From Acinetobacter guerrae (GTDB taxonomy: Bacteria; Pseudomonadota; Gammaproteobacteria; Pseudomonadales; Moraxellaceae), in the NCBI RefSeq assembly GCF_009372255.1, contig NZ_LXGN01000001.1, positions 186,001-250,000 on the forward strand: a stretch of 64,000 nucleotides of DNA. Reading direction: 5' to 3'. The notes under the pieces were generated by a model, which was given only the letters and a program-made list of their open reading frames with translations, ran no database searches and was not told the origin of the DNA. Position 1 is the stretch's first letter. Each line of letters opens with the position of its first letter. Position numbers and translations under genes: made by a program. This document shows, one piece after another, positions 1 through 8,982 of this stretch.

Positions 1-1
1 C

Positions 2-784
2 CTTACCGTGGTTAGCATTGCAGTGATTGGTTATTTATGCAGTCGCTTTATTCTTCCTCAAAAAATTGCTGAACCAAATTTAGAAATTGACTGGAACTTC
101 TTTAGAACTAGCTTTCAAACCATCAAATATGCCAAAAGTCTTCCTTTAATTTTTACTATTTTGCTCGGCAACTCATGGTATTGGTTTTATGGCGCGACGT
201 ATTTGACCCAAATTCCACAACTCACCCAGCAAAATTTGCATGCTTCTGAAAATGTTGTGAGTTTACTTCTGACTTTTTTCTCGGTAGGAATTGGTGTCGG
301 TTCGTTGCTATGCCGTAAAATTGGGGGTTCAGAATTAAATATAAAAATGGTTCCAATTGGGGCTGTCGGCTTGACGATATTTGCATTTTATCTTGCGGCT
401 TGCTTGGCTTATGTCCCTGAAAAAACAGGTGCATTAATGTCTTTAACCGACATGTTTACTTCTGGATTGGTGTATTATCACGTCATGCTTGCAGTCACAT
501 TGTTGGGCATAAGCGGTGGATTTTATATTGTTCCACTGTATGCCATGATGCAGGCATATTCACCACGTTCACACCGTGCTCGCGTGGTTGCTGCAAATAA
601 CATTTTAAATGCTGTATTTATGGTGTCATCGGCAGTATTCTCAATCATCATTTTAAGTATCTTAAAAATCGACATTAAAATTCTATTTATCATTACTGCT
701 GTCTTGAGTGCTATTTTTTCTTTTTGGTTGTTGCGGAAGTTGCCACCTATGTTAAATTCAGCACATGATTCTCTGGAGGATTAA
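2..784 (+). CDS. MFS transporter, LplT-like, C-terminal part (5' end outside window)
   Basis: The reading frame is open from base 2 and has no start in the window, so this is the last ~260 residues of a longer membrane protein. It shows at least six hydrophobic helices, with a basic loop before each half-membrane pair, ending in a charged tail after a LLRKLPP segment. It resembles the C-terminal half of the major facilitator transporters of the LplT (lysophospholipid) type that often accompany acyl-ACP-phospholipid acyltransferases. The substrate is inferred from family resemblance only. Its stop codon lies 4 bases before the coq7 start and its last codons contain the coq7 ribosome-binding site, so the two genes are probably cotranscribed. 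Confidence 0.75.
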   Translation, partial: LTVVSIAVIGYLCSRFILPQKIAEPNLEIDWNFFRTSFQTIKYAKSLPLIFTILLGNSWYWFYGATYLTQIPQLTQQNLHASENVVSLLLTFFSVGIGVGSLLCRKIGGSELNIKMVPIGAVGLTIFAFYLAACLAYVPEKTGALMSLTDMFTSGLVYYHVMLAVTLLGISGGFYIVPLYAMMQAYSPRSHRARVVAANNILNAVFMVSSAVFSIIILSILKIDIKILFIITAVLSAIFSFWLLRKLPPMLNSAHDSLED

Positions 785-788
785 TTCC

Positions 789-1424
789 ATGCGTCACTAT
801 ACGGGTATCGACCGATTGATCAATTCTTTTGATCAGGCATTAAGAAGTCTTGTTCCTGGAGCAACTGCTGCTCATCGTAATAATCCTGCTGAACAATCTG
901 ATGCGTCATTGACAGTCAGTGATGCAAGACACGTTGCGGGCTTAATGCGAGTCAATCATAGTGGTGAAGTTTGTGCTCAAGCGCTTTATCACGGCCAAGC
1001 TTTAACTGCAAAACTACCCAATGTGCGTCATGAAATGGAACAAGCTGCGATTGAGGAACAAGATCACCTCGCTTGGTGTGAAGATCGCTTAAAAGAACTG
1101 GATAGCGTACCAAGTTTACTCAATCCCATTTGGTATGGCCTTTCGTTTGGAATGGGTGCAATCGCAGGTATTGCAGGTGATAAATACAGTTTGGGATTTG
1201 TTGCAGAAACCGAACGTCAAGTAAGTTCACATTTAATCGATCATTTAAACCAGTTGCCAGTACATGATCAACGTTCAAAACGTATTTTAGAACAAATGAA
1301 TGAAGATGAACTACATCATCGTGATACTGCCTTACATGCAGGTGGTGTTGAATTACCTTTCCCTGTAAAAATCACGATGACTGCAATTTCAAAGCTGATG
1401 ACTAAGACCAGTTATTATGTTTAA
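789..1424 (+). CDS. coq7: 3-demethoxyubiquinol 3-hydroxylase (Coq7 family)
   Basis: This 211-residue protein is the di-iron monooxygenase that adds the C6 (or C5, depending on numbering) hydroxyl late in ubiquinone synthesis at the inner membrane. The two-fold repeated ligand set is visible: Glu60, Glu90 and His93 (EEQDH), then Glu142, Glu174 and His177 (EDELHH). A hydrophobic segment around residues 113-138 fits membrane association. The start at 789 is preceded by a CTGGAGGA Shine-Dalgarno at about 775-781; an upstream in-frame ATG at 765 lies inside the preceding gene and lacks one. Many gamma-proteobacteria use UbiF here, whereas Acinetobacter and Pseudomonas use Coq7. A strong hairpin terminator follows at 1474. 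Confidence 0.95.
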   Translation: MRHYTGIDRLINSFDQALRSLVPGATAAHRNNPAEQSDASLTVSDARHVAGLMRVNHSGEVCAQALYHGQALTAKLPNVRHEMEQAAIEEQDHLAWCEDRLKELDSVPSLLNPIWYGLSFGMGAIAGIAGDKYSLGFVAETERQVSSHLIDHLNQLPVHDQRSKRILEQMNEDELHHRDTALHAGGVELPFPVKITMTAISKLMTKTSYYV

Positions 1425-1473
1425 TCGAAGCACCTAAAGTTGCCTTCGCATTGTAAATAATGCTCATCAATTC

Positions 1474-1510
1474 AGGATATTTAGTTAATTTTAGTCTAAA
1501 TATCCTTTTT
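1474..1510 (+). terminator. Rho-independent terminator after coq7
   Basis: A perfect 11-bp inverted repeat (AGGATATTTAG at 1474-1484 and its complement at 1496-1506) with an 11-nt loop is followed by a T run. It ends the MFS-coq7 transcript. Confidence 0.8.
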
Positions 1511-1786
1511 AAAATTTGCTCTCATTCACAAAAAAATTCGACGATAAAACGCTAATGCTTAACTGAACCAACAAGATAAAAATATGTTCTAACAATGATT
1601 TTTCTAAAATAGCGGTGCATCTAAAAACGATCAGTCAATTGAAAGTAGATGACACCTATCCGAAACTGGAAAGCAACAATACGCTATATTTTGTCATCAT
1701 ATTTCAAGAAAGTTGAATGAATTATCCTAAAAGTGCGCTTAGATAAAAATATCTAAAACACAACGATTAGGCGCTATTTCAATTCA
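1511..1786. other. Intergenic stretch without recognisable gene
   Basis: Together with the coq7 terminator this makes a 362-base gap between convergent genes. It is AT-rich, no ORF above 40 codons with a start and ribosome-binding site was seen, and no repeat copy was recognised. A 7-bp inverted repeat TTAGATA-N4-TATCTAA sits near 1740-1757 but has no T run on either strand, so I do not call it a terminator. Confidence 0.4.
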
Positions 1787-2269
1787 TCAAGGTAAAATCC
1801 GTCGCAAGGTTGCAAAACATTGTTGACCATTTTCGCCTGCACAGAAATTAATCGTATCTGCCGATTTCCACTGTACAAAATACTGCGAAACTTCCCCCGA
1901 TTGATCTTCCTGCTGACCCGAACAATCGACTTCATTATTATCATATTTGATTTGCATAATCAGCGCAGGGAGCTTTTCTTTCATATCCTGAGATGGCTGA
2001 TAATCATACACGCCGTATGACCACTCTTTACCGCTTTTTACCACAACTTCATTGGCATTACGGAAATTATAATATTCCACACATTTTTTATTGGTCGGAA
2101 TTTCCATTCCCCATAAACCCATGATCTCTGGACGAGTTTCAATTTGAATGGTGTTGGCATTTAAATCCATCGCCTGAGTTTTCGCTTCCACTTGTTTTTG
2201 CTTTGCTTCATCTGCCATCGCAAATGAACAACAAAGACTTAATACACCAACAATATAAATATTTTTCAT
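1787..2269 (-). CDS. Small secreted protein of unknown function
   Basis: This 160-residue protein begins with a clear Sec signal peptide: MKN, a hydrophobic core IYIVGVLSLCC, then FAMA before DEAK as a likely signal peptidase I site. The mature part has several cysteines (CVEYY, VDCSG, NFCAGE, QQCFA), which suggests one or two periplasmic disulfides, and a WKSADTINFC region. I do not recognise the family. An alternative ATG eight codons upstream (2293) would lengthen the N-region of the signal peptide. Neither start has a strong Shine-Dalgarno, and I prefer 2269 because it gives a typical signal peptide. It lies alone, divergent from the amidase gene. Confidence 0.7.
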   Translation of the reverse strand: MKNIYIVGVLSLCCSFAMADEAKQKQVEAKTQAMDLNANTIQIETRPEIMGLWGMEIPTNKKCVEYYNFRNANEVVVKSGKEWSYGVYDYQPSQDMKEKLPALIMQIKYDNNEVDCSGQQEDQSGEVSQYFVQWKSADTINFCAGENGQQCFATLRRILP

Positions 2270-2467
2270 AGATTTATTGATAACTAAACGCATGAACCTA
2301 ACTTACCATACTTTTTTAAAATTACATTCGATCATAACGATATAAAAACAATATTTTTATGCATAGTTGTCATCTCTCAAATCTGAATTTTTTATCACAC
2401 TTGAATAAGTTACTTAATTGATTTAAAACCTAATTCAACAAAATAAAAGATACATAAAAAGGAACAT

Positions 2468-3958
2468 ATGAAACTGGATGAATATATCGATTATGATGGT
2501 TTAGGTCTAGCACAGTTAGTACAAAAGAAAGAGATTCAAGCCATAGAATTACTCGATCTTGCGCTAAAACGTTCAGAACAAGCCAATCCTAAACTCAATG
2601 CCATTATTATTCCCATGCATGAACATGCACGAGCCAGAGCACGACAAGTATTGACTGGTCCATTTGCAGGAGTACCTTTTTTGGTCAAGGATCTGTTTCA
2701 GGAATATGCAGGCATTCCCACTTCATATGGATGCAATGCTTTAAAAAAACTTCAGTATATTCCTGATCTAAATGCTGAAATTGTAAATCGGTGGGAAAAA
2801 GCAGGCATTATAACTTTTGGACGTACCAATACGCCCGAGTTTGGGATTAAAGGAATTACTGAATCTGTTGCTTGGGGAAGTTGTTCAAATCCGTGGAACT
2901 TAAAACATAACAGTGGTGGTTCCTCTGGAGGTTCCGCTTCTGCAGTTGCAGCAGGAATAGTTCCCATTGCTGGTGCTGGAGATGGTGGTGGTTCTATTCG
3001 GATTCCTGCATCTTATTGTGGACTGTTTGGTTTGAAACCCAGTCGCGGACGTACTCCATGGGGCCCACAAATGAGTGAAGCCATGCATGGTGCAGCAATT
3101 CAACATATTCTCAGCAAATCTGTACGTGATAGTGCGGCCATGCTTGATGCAACACATGGTTTCGAACATAGTTCACTTTTCAAAATAGAGAAACCAGAAC
3201 ACCCCTTTTTGGATTACGTACAGCGTTCACCTCGGCAGCTTAGAATTGCATTTAATACACAATCACCTATTGGTACAAAAGTATCTAAAGATGCCGAGGC
3301 AGCGATAAGACATACTGCTCTACTTTTAGAGTCATTGGGGCATATCGTCATTGAAGATGCACCCAAAATTGATGGCATGGCGGTTGCGAAAGACTTCATT
3401 ACCACTTGGTTTAGTCAATTTTCCTATATGTTGCATCAAATCAAACAAATGTCGGGTGCAAGCAATAACGAGTTCGAATTAGATTCATTGGTACTTGCTG
3501 CATTTGGCGCACAAACTACAGCACATGAATATATCCATAACCTAAATAATTGGGGAGTTTACGTTACACGAATGAATCATTTTTTCGATGATTATGATTT
3601 ATATTTAACCCCTGCAACAGCTTCGGTTTCTCCGAAAAATGGTGAAGTAACAACGCCAATATGGCAAAAACCAATTTTAAAAAGTTTATTAAAGATAGGA
3701 AAAGCACACTATTTAGCAAGAGGCAAACTAGTAGAACAAATTATTCGTGATAATCTAAAATGGGTTCCTTTTACCCAGTTGGCTAATATCACAGGTCTAC
3801 CTGCAATGTCAGTTCCTCTGTATTGGAATCAAGACAATCTTCCATTAGGCTCTCAGTTTATTGCTCCTTTTGCTCGTGAAGATTTACTTTTACAGCTTGC
3901 AGGACAGTTAGAACAGGCTCAACCTTGGGCCAAAAGATATCAAAATATTGTTATTTAG
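2468..3958 (+). CDS. Amidase signature family hydrolase (NylA-like)
   Basis: This 496-residue serine amidase has the complete Ser-cisSer-Lys triad. Lys74 lies in PFLVKD, Ser152 in the glycine/serine-rich GGSSGGS signature, and the nucleophile Ser176 in GDGGGSIRIPA. The 24-residue spacing between the serines is the family norm. Length and triad numbering resemble 6-aminohexanoate cyclic-dimer hydrolase and related bacterial amidases, but the natural amide substrate cannot be read from sequence. There is no signal peptide, so it should be cytoplasmic. The start follows an AAAGGA Shine-Dalgarno. Its 3' end overlaps the convergent MFS gene by 4 bases, so no terminator separates them. Confidence 0.88.
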   Translation: MKLDEYIDYDGLGLAQLVQKKEIQAIELLDLALKRSEQANPKLNAIIIPMHEHARARARQVLTGPFAGVPFLVKDLFQEYAGIPTSYGCNALKKLQYIPDLNAEIVNRWEKAGIITFGRTNTPEFGIKGITESVAWGSCSNPWNLKHNSGGSSGGSASAVAAGIVPIAGAGDGGGSIRIPASYCGLFGLKPSRGRTPWGPQMSEAMHGAAIQHILSKSVRDSAAMLDATHGFEHSSLFKIEKPEHPFLDYVQRSPRQLRIAFNTQSPIGTKVSKDAEAAIRHTALLLESLGHIVIEDAPKIDGMAVAKDFITTWFSQFSYMLHQIKQMSGASNNEFELDSLVLAAFGAQTTAHEYIHNLNNWGVYVTRMNHFFDDYDLYLTPATASVSPKNGEVTTPIWQKPILKSLLKIGKAHYLARGKLVEQIIRDNLKWVPFTQLANITGLPAMSVPLYWNQDNLPLGSQFIAPFAREDLLLQLAGQLEQAQPWAKRYQNIVI

Positions 3959-5127
3959 TTGCCAATTGAAACAGGTTGTTCAAGCTGATTGGGCAACCAC
4001 TTCACTAAGAATAAACCCAATAACACAATACCAGATGCCGTTATAAAAACCAGTGATCCACTAGATAGCTTCCAATAATGTCCTGCTAATATACTCCCAC
4101 ATGCAACGCCCAAGCCCCACATCGTGCTATACAAAGCTTGACCACGTCCTTGCTGCCCTGCTGAAAAATTTTGAAAGATCATCCGCATTGCAATCAAATG
4201 AAATAAACCAAAACTAAAAGCATGAATCGTCTGTGCCGCAAACTGAGCAATAAAACTACTGGCAAATACACCTGTAATCATCCAGCGAATACTGGTCATA
4301 ATTAAACACAAACTTACTAGTTTTTTTAAACCATAGCGCGATAAAAATAAATGTGCATAGGCGAACATGATAATTTCAGCAATTACTCCAACCGCCCACA
4401 AGAACCCAATAGCAGTCGTTGTAAAATCAGATTCTTTTAAATAATTACTGTAGAAACTATAAAATGGTGCATGAGAAAATAGCAAAATAAATTCAATAGC
4501 AAAAAAAGCAAGGACTTCTGGACGTTTTAAAATAGGCAGCAACGGTTCAAGGATTTTTTGAGAGCGAGGTGCTGAATCGGGTTCCTTAATTGTAAAAGAC
4601 CAAATGAATGCCAAAAATGCAACACAAAGTAAAACTATAGGTAGCATTGCGATTGGGATAATTTCAAGTAATGTTCCAACACCAAACACACCTACAATAA
4701 ATCCTACAGATCCCCATTTACGAATTTTCCCATACAACTTTGCACGCTGATCCCCCAACCAGAATAAAGTTACTCCTTCAAACTGAGCTAAAATTGCATT
4801 TTGAAAAAAACTAAAAATGAGCATGAGCAATGCAATCGACTGAAAAGTATTCGGGATCATGAAAATTGCAAACCAAATACAAGATTCCATCCAAGTTGCT
4901 ATGCGCACTAATTGCATTCTTTTTCCTGATTTATCTGCAATCCACCCCCAAATAAAAGGGGCAAAAAATCGGGTAATAATTGCAATGGAAGATAAAAGTC
5001 CAATCTCTTGATAATTAAAGCCACGATCTTCCAGATACAAACTCCAATAAGGCATGAATGTGCCAACAATTGAGTAGTAACAAAAGTAGAAACCACCGAG
5101 TTTAGTCGTGATTGGAAGTCGTAGCAC
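3955..5127 (-). CDS. MFS transporter, HcaT/nucleoside-symporter-like
   Basis: This 390-residue polytopic protein has about 12 hydrophobic helices. The N-terminal half carries the MFS loop 2-3 signature GWIADKSGKR near residues 62-71. The opening pattern (a FYFCYYSIVGTFMPYW helix followed by LYLEDRG) is that of the MFS_1_like group, which includes HcaT (3-phenylpropionate) and sugar or nucleoside proton symporters. Substrate is unknown. It is a single gene between a convergent amidase and the ppiD terminator, so it probably has its own promoter in the 65 bases upstream. Confidence 0.85.
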   Translation of the reverse strand: MLRLPITTKLGGFYFCYYSIVGTFMPYWSLYLEDRGFNYQEIGLLSSIAIITRFFAPFIWGWIADKSGKRMQLVRIATWMESCIWFAIFMIPNTFQSIALLMLIFSFFQNAILAQFEGVTLFWLGDQRAKLYGKIRKWGSVGFIVGVFGVGTLLEIIPIAMLPIVLLCVAFLAFIWSFTIKEPDSAPRSQKILEPLLPILKRPEVLAFFAIEFILLFSHAPFYSFYSNYLKESDFTTTAIGFLWAVGVIAEIIMFAYAHLFLSRYGLKKLVSLCLIMTSIRWMITGVFASSFIAQFAAQTIHAFSFGLFHLIAMRMIFQNFSAGQQGRGQALYSTMWGLGVACGSILAGHYWKLSSGSLVFITASGIVLLGLFLVKWLPNQLEQPVSIGN

Positions 5128-5162
5128 TGGTTTATATTCCTTTGGAACTTTATGGCATCAAG

Positions 5163-5187
5163 AAAAAAACCGCCGAAGCGGTTTTTT
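5163..5187 (-). terminator. Rho-independent terminator after ppiD
   Basis: The hairpin ACCGC-CGAA-GCGGT has a tetraloop and flanking A/T runs that extend the stem and supply a T tract on the minus strand. It lies 6 bases past the ppiD stop. Confidence 0.85.
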
Positions 5188-5192
5188 ATGAC

Positions 5193-7061
5193 TTATTTGA
5201 TTTTTGCTTTCGATTTTAAGTACTGCGTGTAATCATCCAGTTCTTGTTGTCCACGGAACTGTTGATATAGTTTGCTTAGCTCAGTTAACTGCTCTGGAGT
5301 TAATGCATTTGCAGTCGTTGAATTTACATTTGAAACACCAACCACCACTAATTCATCTGGAAGTTTAGCTGTCGTTACAGACCAAAACCCATCTTTAGGC
5401 GTTGTAACGCTAAATGCAGCACGTTCAATTTCACGTTTTAAACCTTGTGAACGTGTAAACGTACCAGCATCCTCAAACTTGATACCACTCGATGCAACAA
5501 CTTGTGCCGCTGGTTGAGTTTTAAATGCGTCTAAAGACTGCGCAATCTTAGCTTTGGCAGCTTGATATGCTTTATCTTCAATCAGCTTAGCTTTTACATC
5601 AGCCGTTGCTTGTGCAAGTGGTTTAATGCCAGCAGCATGATAGTTGCGAACTTTTACCCAAACTGTATCGCCATTGGCAAGCTGAATATTACTCGAAGCA
5701 TTACGATCACCATTTTTAACGTCATCATTGAAAATACGTGTTTTAACATTTGGATCACTTAATACAGGATGCCCTGTTGCCAAGGTAACGCCTTTTACAG
5801 ACTCAAGATGTGTTGATTTGACTTCTTGAGTAATTGCCGTTAAGTCATCACTACTCACAACCATTTCATTCAGGCTATTCACTGCATCTGAATATGCATT
5901 TGCTGCTTTTGATTTTTGCACTTCGGCAGTTAAACGCGCTTTTTCAGATTCAAACGATGGAACAGTCGCAGCAGCAGTACTGACTTCAATAATATGATAG
6001 CCATACTGTGTTTTAACTGGCTTAGAAATTTGACCATTCGCCAAAGAGTTTATTGCTTGATCAAACTCGCTCGAAAAGACACCTGCTTGATATGCTGCAA
6101 GCAAACCGCCTTCATTTTTAGAACTAGTGTCGTCTGAATATTGTTTAGCAGCATCAGCAAAAGATAAAGTACCTGCACTAATTTTTGCATAAACATTGTT
6201 AGCAAGCTTTTGTGCATCAGCATCTGAACGTGCATCGGTCGTAATCAAAATATGTTTAATATCACGCTTCGCATCTTTCTGCTGTTTTTCGACAAACGCT
6301 TTATAAGCTTGCTGTAACTCTGCATCTGTGACTGGAGCATTTGTTACAACCTGCACAGGCGACAAAACAACATAATCAACATCTACGCTAGCAACTTGCT
6401 TAAAACTATTTTGATGTTTGTTATAGTAATCTGCAATTTCCTGATTGGTGACTGTAATCTCTTTTTTATAGTCATCCAATTTTATACTCGCCAAATGCAA
6501 GGTGCGCTGTTCAGTTTGCAGAGTCGCAATTTGATTAATATCAGCTTTACTGACCAGTGCTGTGCCATTAATGCTTGAAGTGAGCATTTTAAGCGCATGA
6601 TCCTGACGAAGACTTGTAATCAATGCCTGACTGGTCATACCCACTGAACGTAAATAATTTTCATATAAGGTTTGAGAAAATTTTCCGTTTTCTTGGAAAC
6701 TCGGCTGTTGTGCCAACATTTTCTCAATTTGACCATCACTAAGAGAAATTCCCAGTTTTTCAGCCTGTTGTAAAAGAACTGTACGAGCAATTAATGTATC
6801 TAATGCTGTTTGTTGTATAAATGGTTGGTTCAGTAAAGTTTCATCACCATGAGCCATCGATAAATACTGATCTTTATAAGTTTTTGTTAGGTTCTCAACA
6901 TCTTTTTTAGGAATATCCTGACCGTTTACACTTTTTGCAACATCTGCTTTATTATGACTACCAAAATACCCTTCAATACCTACAAGCGCTAAAGGCGTCA
7001 AAAACAAGACAAGAAGGACTTTGCCAAGCCAACCCTTAATGATTGTACGAAACGATTCCAT
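5193..7061 (-). CDS. ppiD: Periplasmic chaperone / parvulin-like protein PpiD
   Basis: This 622-residue protein is anchored in the inner membrane by one N-terminal helix (about residues 11-30) with a large periplasmic part. A SurA-like N-terminal chaperone region spans roughly 35-190. A parvulin (PpiC-type) domain spans about 266-366, with the DIKHILI and QYGYHIIEV signatures. A second chaperone-like region follows to the C-terminus. PpiD is known to help newly secreted outer-membrane proteins leave the Sec translocon. As in E. coli it lies next to an HU gene (hupB), reading in the same direction with the HU terminator between them. Length matches the family (E. coli 623). Confidence 0.93.
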   Translation of the reverse strand: MESFRTIIKGWLGKVLLVLFLTPLALVGIEGYFGSHNKADVAKSVNGQDIPKKDVENLTKTYKDQYLSMAHGDETLLNQPFIQQTALDTLIARTVLLQQAEKLGISLSDGQIEKMLAQQPSFQENGKFSQTLYENYLRSVGMTSQALITSLRQDHALKMLTSSINGTALVSKADINQIATLQTEQRTLHLASIKLDDYKKEITVTNQEIADYYNKHQNSFKQVASVDVDYVVLSPVQVVTNAPVTDAELQQAYKAFVEKQQKDAKRDIKHILITTDARSDADAQKLANNVYAKISAGTLSFADAAKQYSDDTSSKNEGGLLAAYQAGVFSSEFDQAINSLANGQISKPVKTQYGYHIIEVSTAAATVPSFESEKARLTAEVQKSKAANAYSDAVNSLNEMVVSSDDLTAITQEVKSTHLESVKGVTLATGHPVLSDPNVKTRIFNDDVKNGDRNASSNIQLANGDTVWVKVRNYHAAGIKPLAQATADVKAKLIEDKAYQAAKAKIAQSLDAFKTQPAAQVVASSGIKFEDAGTFTRSQGLKREIERAAFSVTTPKDGFWSVTTAKLPDELVVVGVSNVNSTTANALTPEQLTELSKLYQQFRGQQELDDYTQYLKSKAKIK

Positions 7062-7150
7062 AAGTATTCCACTATTTTATTTCGGAGAGATTTTAACTGA
7101 AAAACCTTGCTGAATGAATGTGTAATCTCTTGCTTTTGCACTTTTTTAAT

Positions 7151-7176
7151 AAAAAACGCGCCAAAAAAGGCGCGTT
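7151..7176 (-). terminator. Rho-independent terminator after the HU gene
   Basis: A perfect 8-bp GC-rich stem, AACGCGCC / GGCGCGTT, with a 6-nt loop is followed on the minus strand by a T6 run. It separates the HU gene from ppiD. Confidence 0.88.
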
Positions 7177-7192
7177 AATTTAACTAATGCAA

Positions 7193-7465
7193 TTAAGCAA
7201 CAGAATCTTTTAGACCTTTACCAGCTTTAAAGCTAGGTACTTTAGTCGCTTTAATCTGTAACTCTTCACCAGTTTTAGGATTACGTCCTGTACGAGCTGC
7301 ACGGTCTTTAACACTAAAAGTGCCAAAACCAACTAAAGTAACAGTATCACCCGCTTTAAGTGCCTCTGTTACTGAAGCGATAGTCGCATCCAATGCTTTA
7401 CCAGCATCAGTCTTAGACAATCCCCCTTTTTCTGCAATTGCATCAATTAATTCTGATTTATTCAT
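7193..7465 (-). CDS. hupB: HU family DNA-binding protein
   Basis: This 90-residue nucleoid protein has the typical HU layout: an N-terminal helical dimerisation part starting [11 protein letters not shown], then the DNA-clasping beta arm with the signature GRNPKTGEE near residues 60-68. It bends DNA and compacts the chromosome. The hupB-ppiD neighbourhood is conserved in gamma-proteobacteria. It is monocistronic here, with its own terminator, and its start is preceded by a purine-rich AGAGGACG. The beta subunit symbol is assigned by synteny rather than by any distinguishing residue. Confidence 0.93.
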   Translation of the reverse strand: MNKSELIDAIAEKGGLSKTDAGKALDATIASVTEALKAGDTVTLVGFGTFSVKDRAARTGRNPKTGEELQIKATKVPSFKAGKGLKDSVA

Positions 7466-7570
7466 GAAGATAACGTCCTCTTATTTCGTTTATTTAAAAT
7501 CTAAGGCTGTAAGTTTAAAAGGCCATGACGCCTTTATAGCAATGCTTTAGGGCAAAAGGCAATACTGAAT

Positions 7571-7619
7571 TAGGCGTTTTATCAAAAATAAACGTGAAAT
7601 TTTTGTAGAAAAACGCCTA
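7571..7619. repeat. Inverted repeat between phasin-like gene and HU gene
   Basis: TAGGCGTTTT (7571-7580) and its exact complement (7610-7619) enclose 29 bases. Neither side has a T run in the direction of the phasin gene, so it is not a textbook terminator. It could be a protein-binding site in the HU promoter region or a weak hairpin. Confidence 0.35.
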
Positions 7620-7632
7620 AATGCTATTTTTT

Positions 7633-8088
7633 TTATTTTTCACTCAATTTTGACTTTAAGTTTTCATTTTCTTCAAGTAACACATCAACCTTACTATGAA
7701 GCTGTAATAATAGTTGTTCTATATGCTGTAAATCCTTTGCAGTAACCAAACCAATTCGATTTAGAGAGTGATTAATACTCTGGTCAATCATGCGCTCAAC
7801 TTTATCTTTAGTATCTGTAACCGACTCTTTGGCTTTTTCTGCTACTTTATTGACAGTGGTATCCGCAGCATCTAGCGTTTTTGACTCAAGTTCCTCGCCC
7901 ACTTTGACTAATGAGTCAAATAATTTATTTCCTTCTTCTTCTGCACGTGAAAAAGCACCTAAACCAGCTAGCCAAATTTGCTTGGTATACTTTCTAAAAT
8001 CAAGCGCAGATTTTCGGGAAGCTCTGGTTTTTCCTCTTGTTTTTTCAGATTCAAGTTCTGGCCCCTGTTCGATGCTTTCCTTTTCCAT
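7633..8088 (-). CDS. Phasin-like protein
   Basis: This 151-residue, mostly helical protein has the conserved phasin motif around IWLAGLGAFSRAEEEG (about 36-51). Amphipathic helices rich in Lys and Glu follow (EKAKESVTDTKDKVERM), and a C-terminal leucine-zipper-like segment near HSKVDVLLEENENLKSKL could oligomerise. Phasins coat polyhydroxyalkanoate granules, and PhaF/PhaI-type members also bind DNA or act in stress. No PHA synthase is present in this window, so granule association is not shown. The start at 8088 follows an AGGAG; an upstream GTG at 8109 would put that Shine-Dalgarno inside the gene. Confidence 0.8.
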   Translation of the reverse strand: MEKESIEQGPELESEKTRGKTRASRKSALDFRKYTKQIWLAGLGAFSRAEEEGNKLFDSLVKVGEELESKTLDAADTTVNKVAEKAKESVTDTKDKVERMIDQSINHSLNRIGLVTAKDLQHIEQLLLQLHSKVDVLLEENENLKSKLSEK

Positions 8089-8282
8089 TATTTCATTACT
8101 CCTGATCACTTTACCGTCATGTAGCTACATTTAATCATAAAATGTATTCATAATAGCAAACCAAAGACTTGATCCTTTTGCTAAAGTGTTCTACAAAGCA
8201 GTTTAATTACTTTATTTTTTATTTATTTTTATAATTTGAGATTGGATCTCGAACTTTTTATAGCGTTAAGGACCATGTTGGT

Positions 8283-8933
8283 ATGAGCGAGTCGCAACAA
8301 AGCAAAGAACAGTCTCATTTGTTGCTTAACATTTTGTTAATTGTACTTGAAACCGTTTTTTCGTTTATTTTAAAAAATGATGGCGTGATACGACTTCAGG
8401 CCAAAGCTTTTGTAAATAAAAAAGTTTCATTAAGAATCAATAGTTATATACCCTACTTTGACTTTTATGTGCAATTTACAGATAAAGGCGTTTTGTTTGA
8501 TTTACAGGCGCCTGCCGATCGTAATGTTGACCTCGAAGTTAGTAGTACCCTGCTCGATTTGATTAAAATTTTTATTTTTGGTAATCGCCGTAGCATCAAG
8601 ACCATGCGAATTGGAGGTGATACGGAACTTAAAGAGCAATTCAAAGATTTACTTTTATATTTTAGTTTGCCAAAACTTTTTGCAGATTGGAAACAATGGC
8701 TACGTCAGCCACATGAAGCAAATCAGGCGATTGCATCTAAAAAAAGAATTGCACCTTTACTTGAAAAAATTGATGCCCAACGTTCTCAAATTAATAACCT
8801 GCATGTTGAGCTTAAACAATATAAAAATCGTATTCGTCTTCTTCAACAGCGCCAACGTTTAATCAATATTGGTTTTACTATAATAACTGTCGTTTTAGTT
8901 GCTTTATTAGTGTATAATTTATGGTCAAAATAA
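8283..8933 (+). CDS. SCP2/UbiJ-like protein with C-terminal membrane anchor
   Basis: This 216-residue protein has three parts. Residues ~10-130 look like a sterol-carrier (SCP2)-type lipid-binding fold, including the pattern of UbiJ in which a core is followed by IGGDTELKEQFKDLL. Residues ~155-190 form a heptad-like coiled coil (INNLHVELKQYKNRI). Residues ~192-213 are a hydrophobic tail anchor ending NLWSK. UbiJ is an accessory factor that organises aerobic ubiquinone synthesis, but in many bacteria it sits beside ubiE and ubiB, which are absent here, and E. coli UbiJ lacks such an anchor. I therefore treat the UbiJ relationship as an inference. The gene is monocistronic, upstream of the isc operon. 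Confidence 0.6.
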   Translation: MSESQQSKEQSHLLLNILLIVLETVFSFILKNDGVIRLQAKAFVNKKVSLRINSYIPYFDFYVQFTDKGVLFDLQAPADRNVDLEVSSTLLDLIKIFIFGNRRSIKTMRIGGDTELKEQFKDLLLYFSLPKLFADWKQWLRQPHEANQAIASKKRIAPLLEKIDAQRSQINNLHVELKQYKNRIRLLQQRQRLINIGFTIITVVLVALLVYNLWSK

Positions 8934-8982
8934 TTACAAAATAAAAGCAATTAATAAATCGATTGAATAAATATAAAAAAAC

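Noticed and set aside
1737..1757. Hairpin near the end of the 1787 gene as its terminator
   Set aside because: The TTAGATA/TATCTAA stem has no T run on the minus strand and is only 7 AT-rich base pairs.
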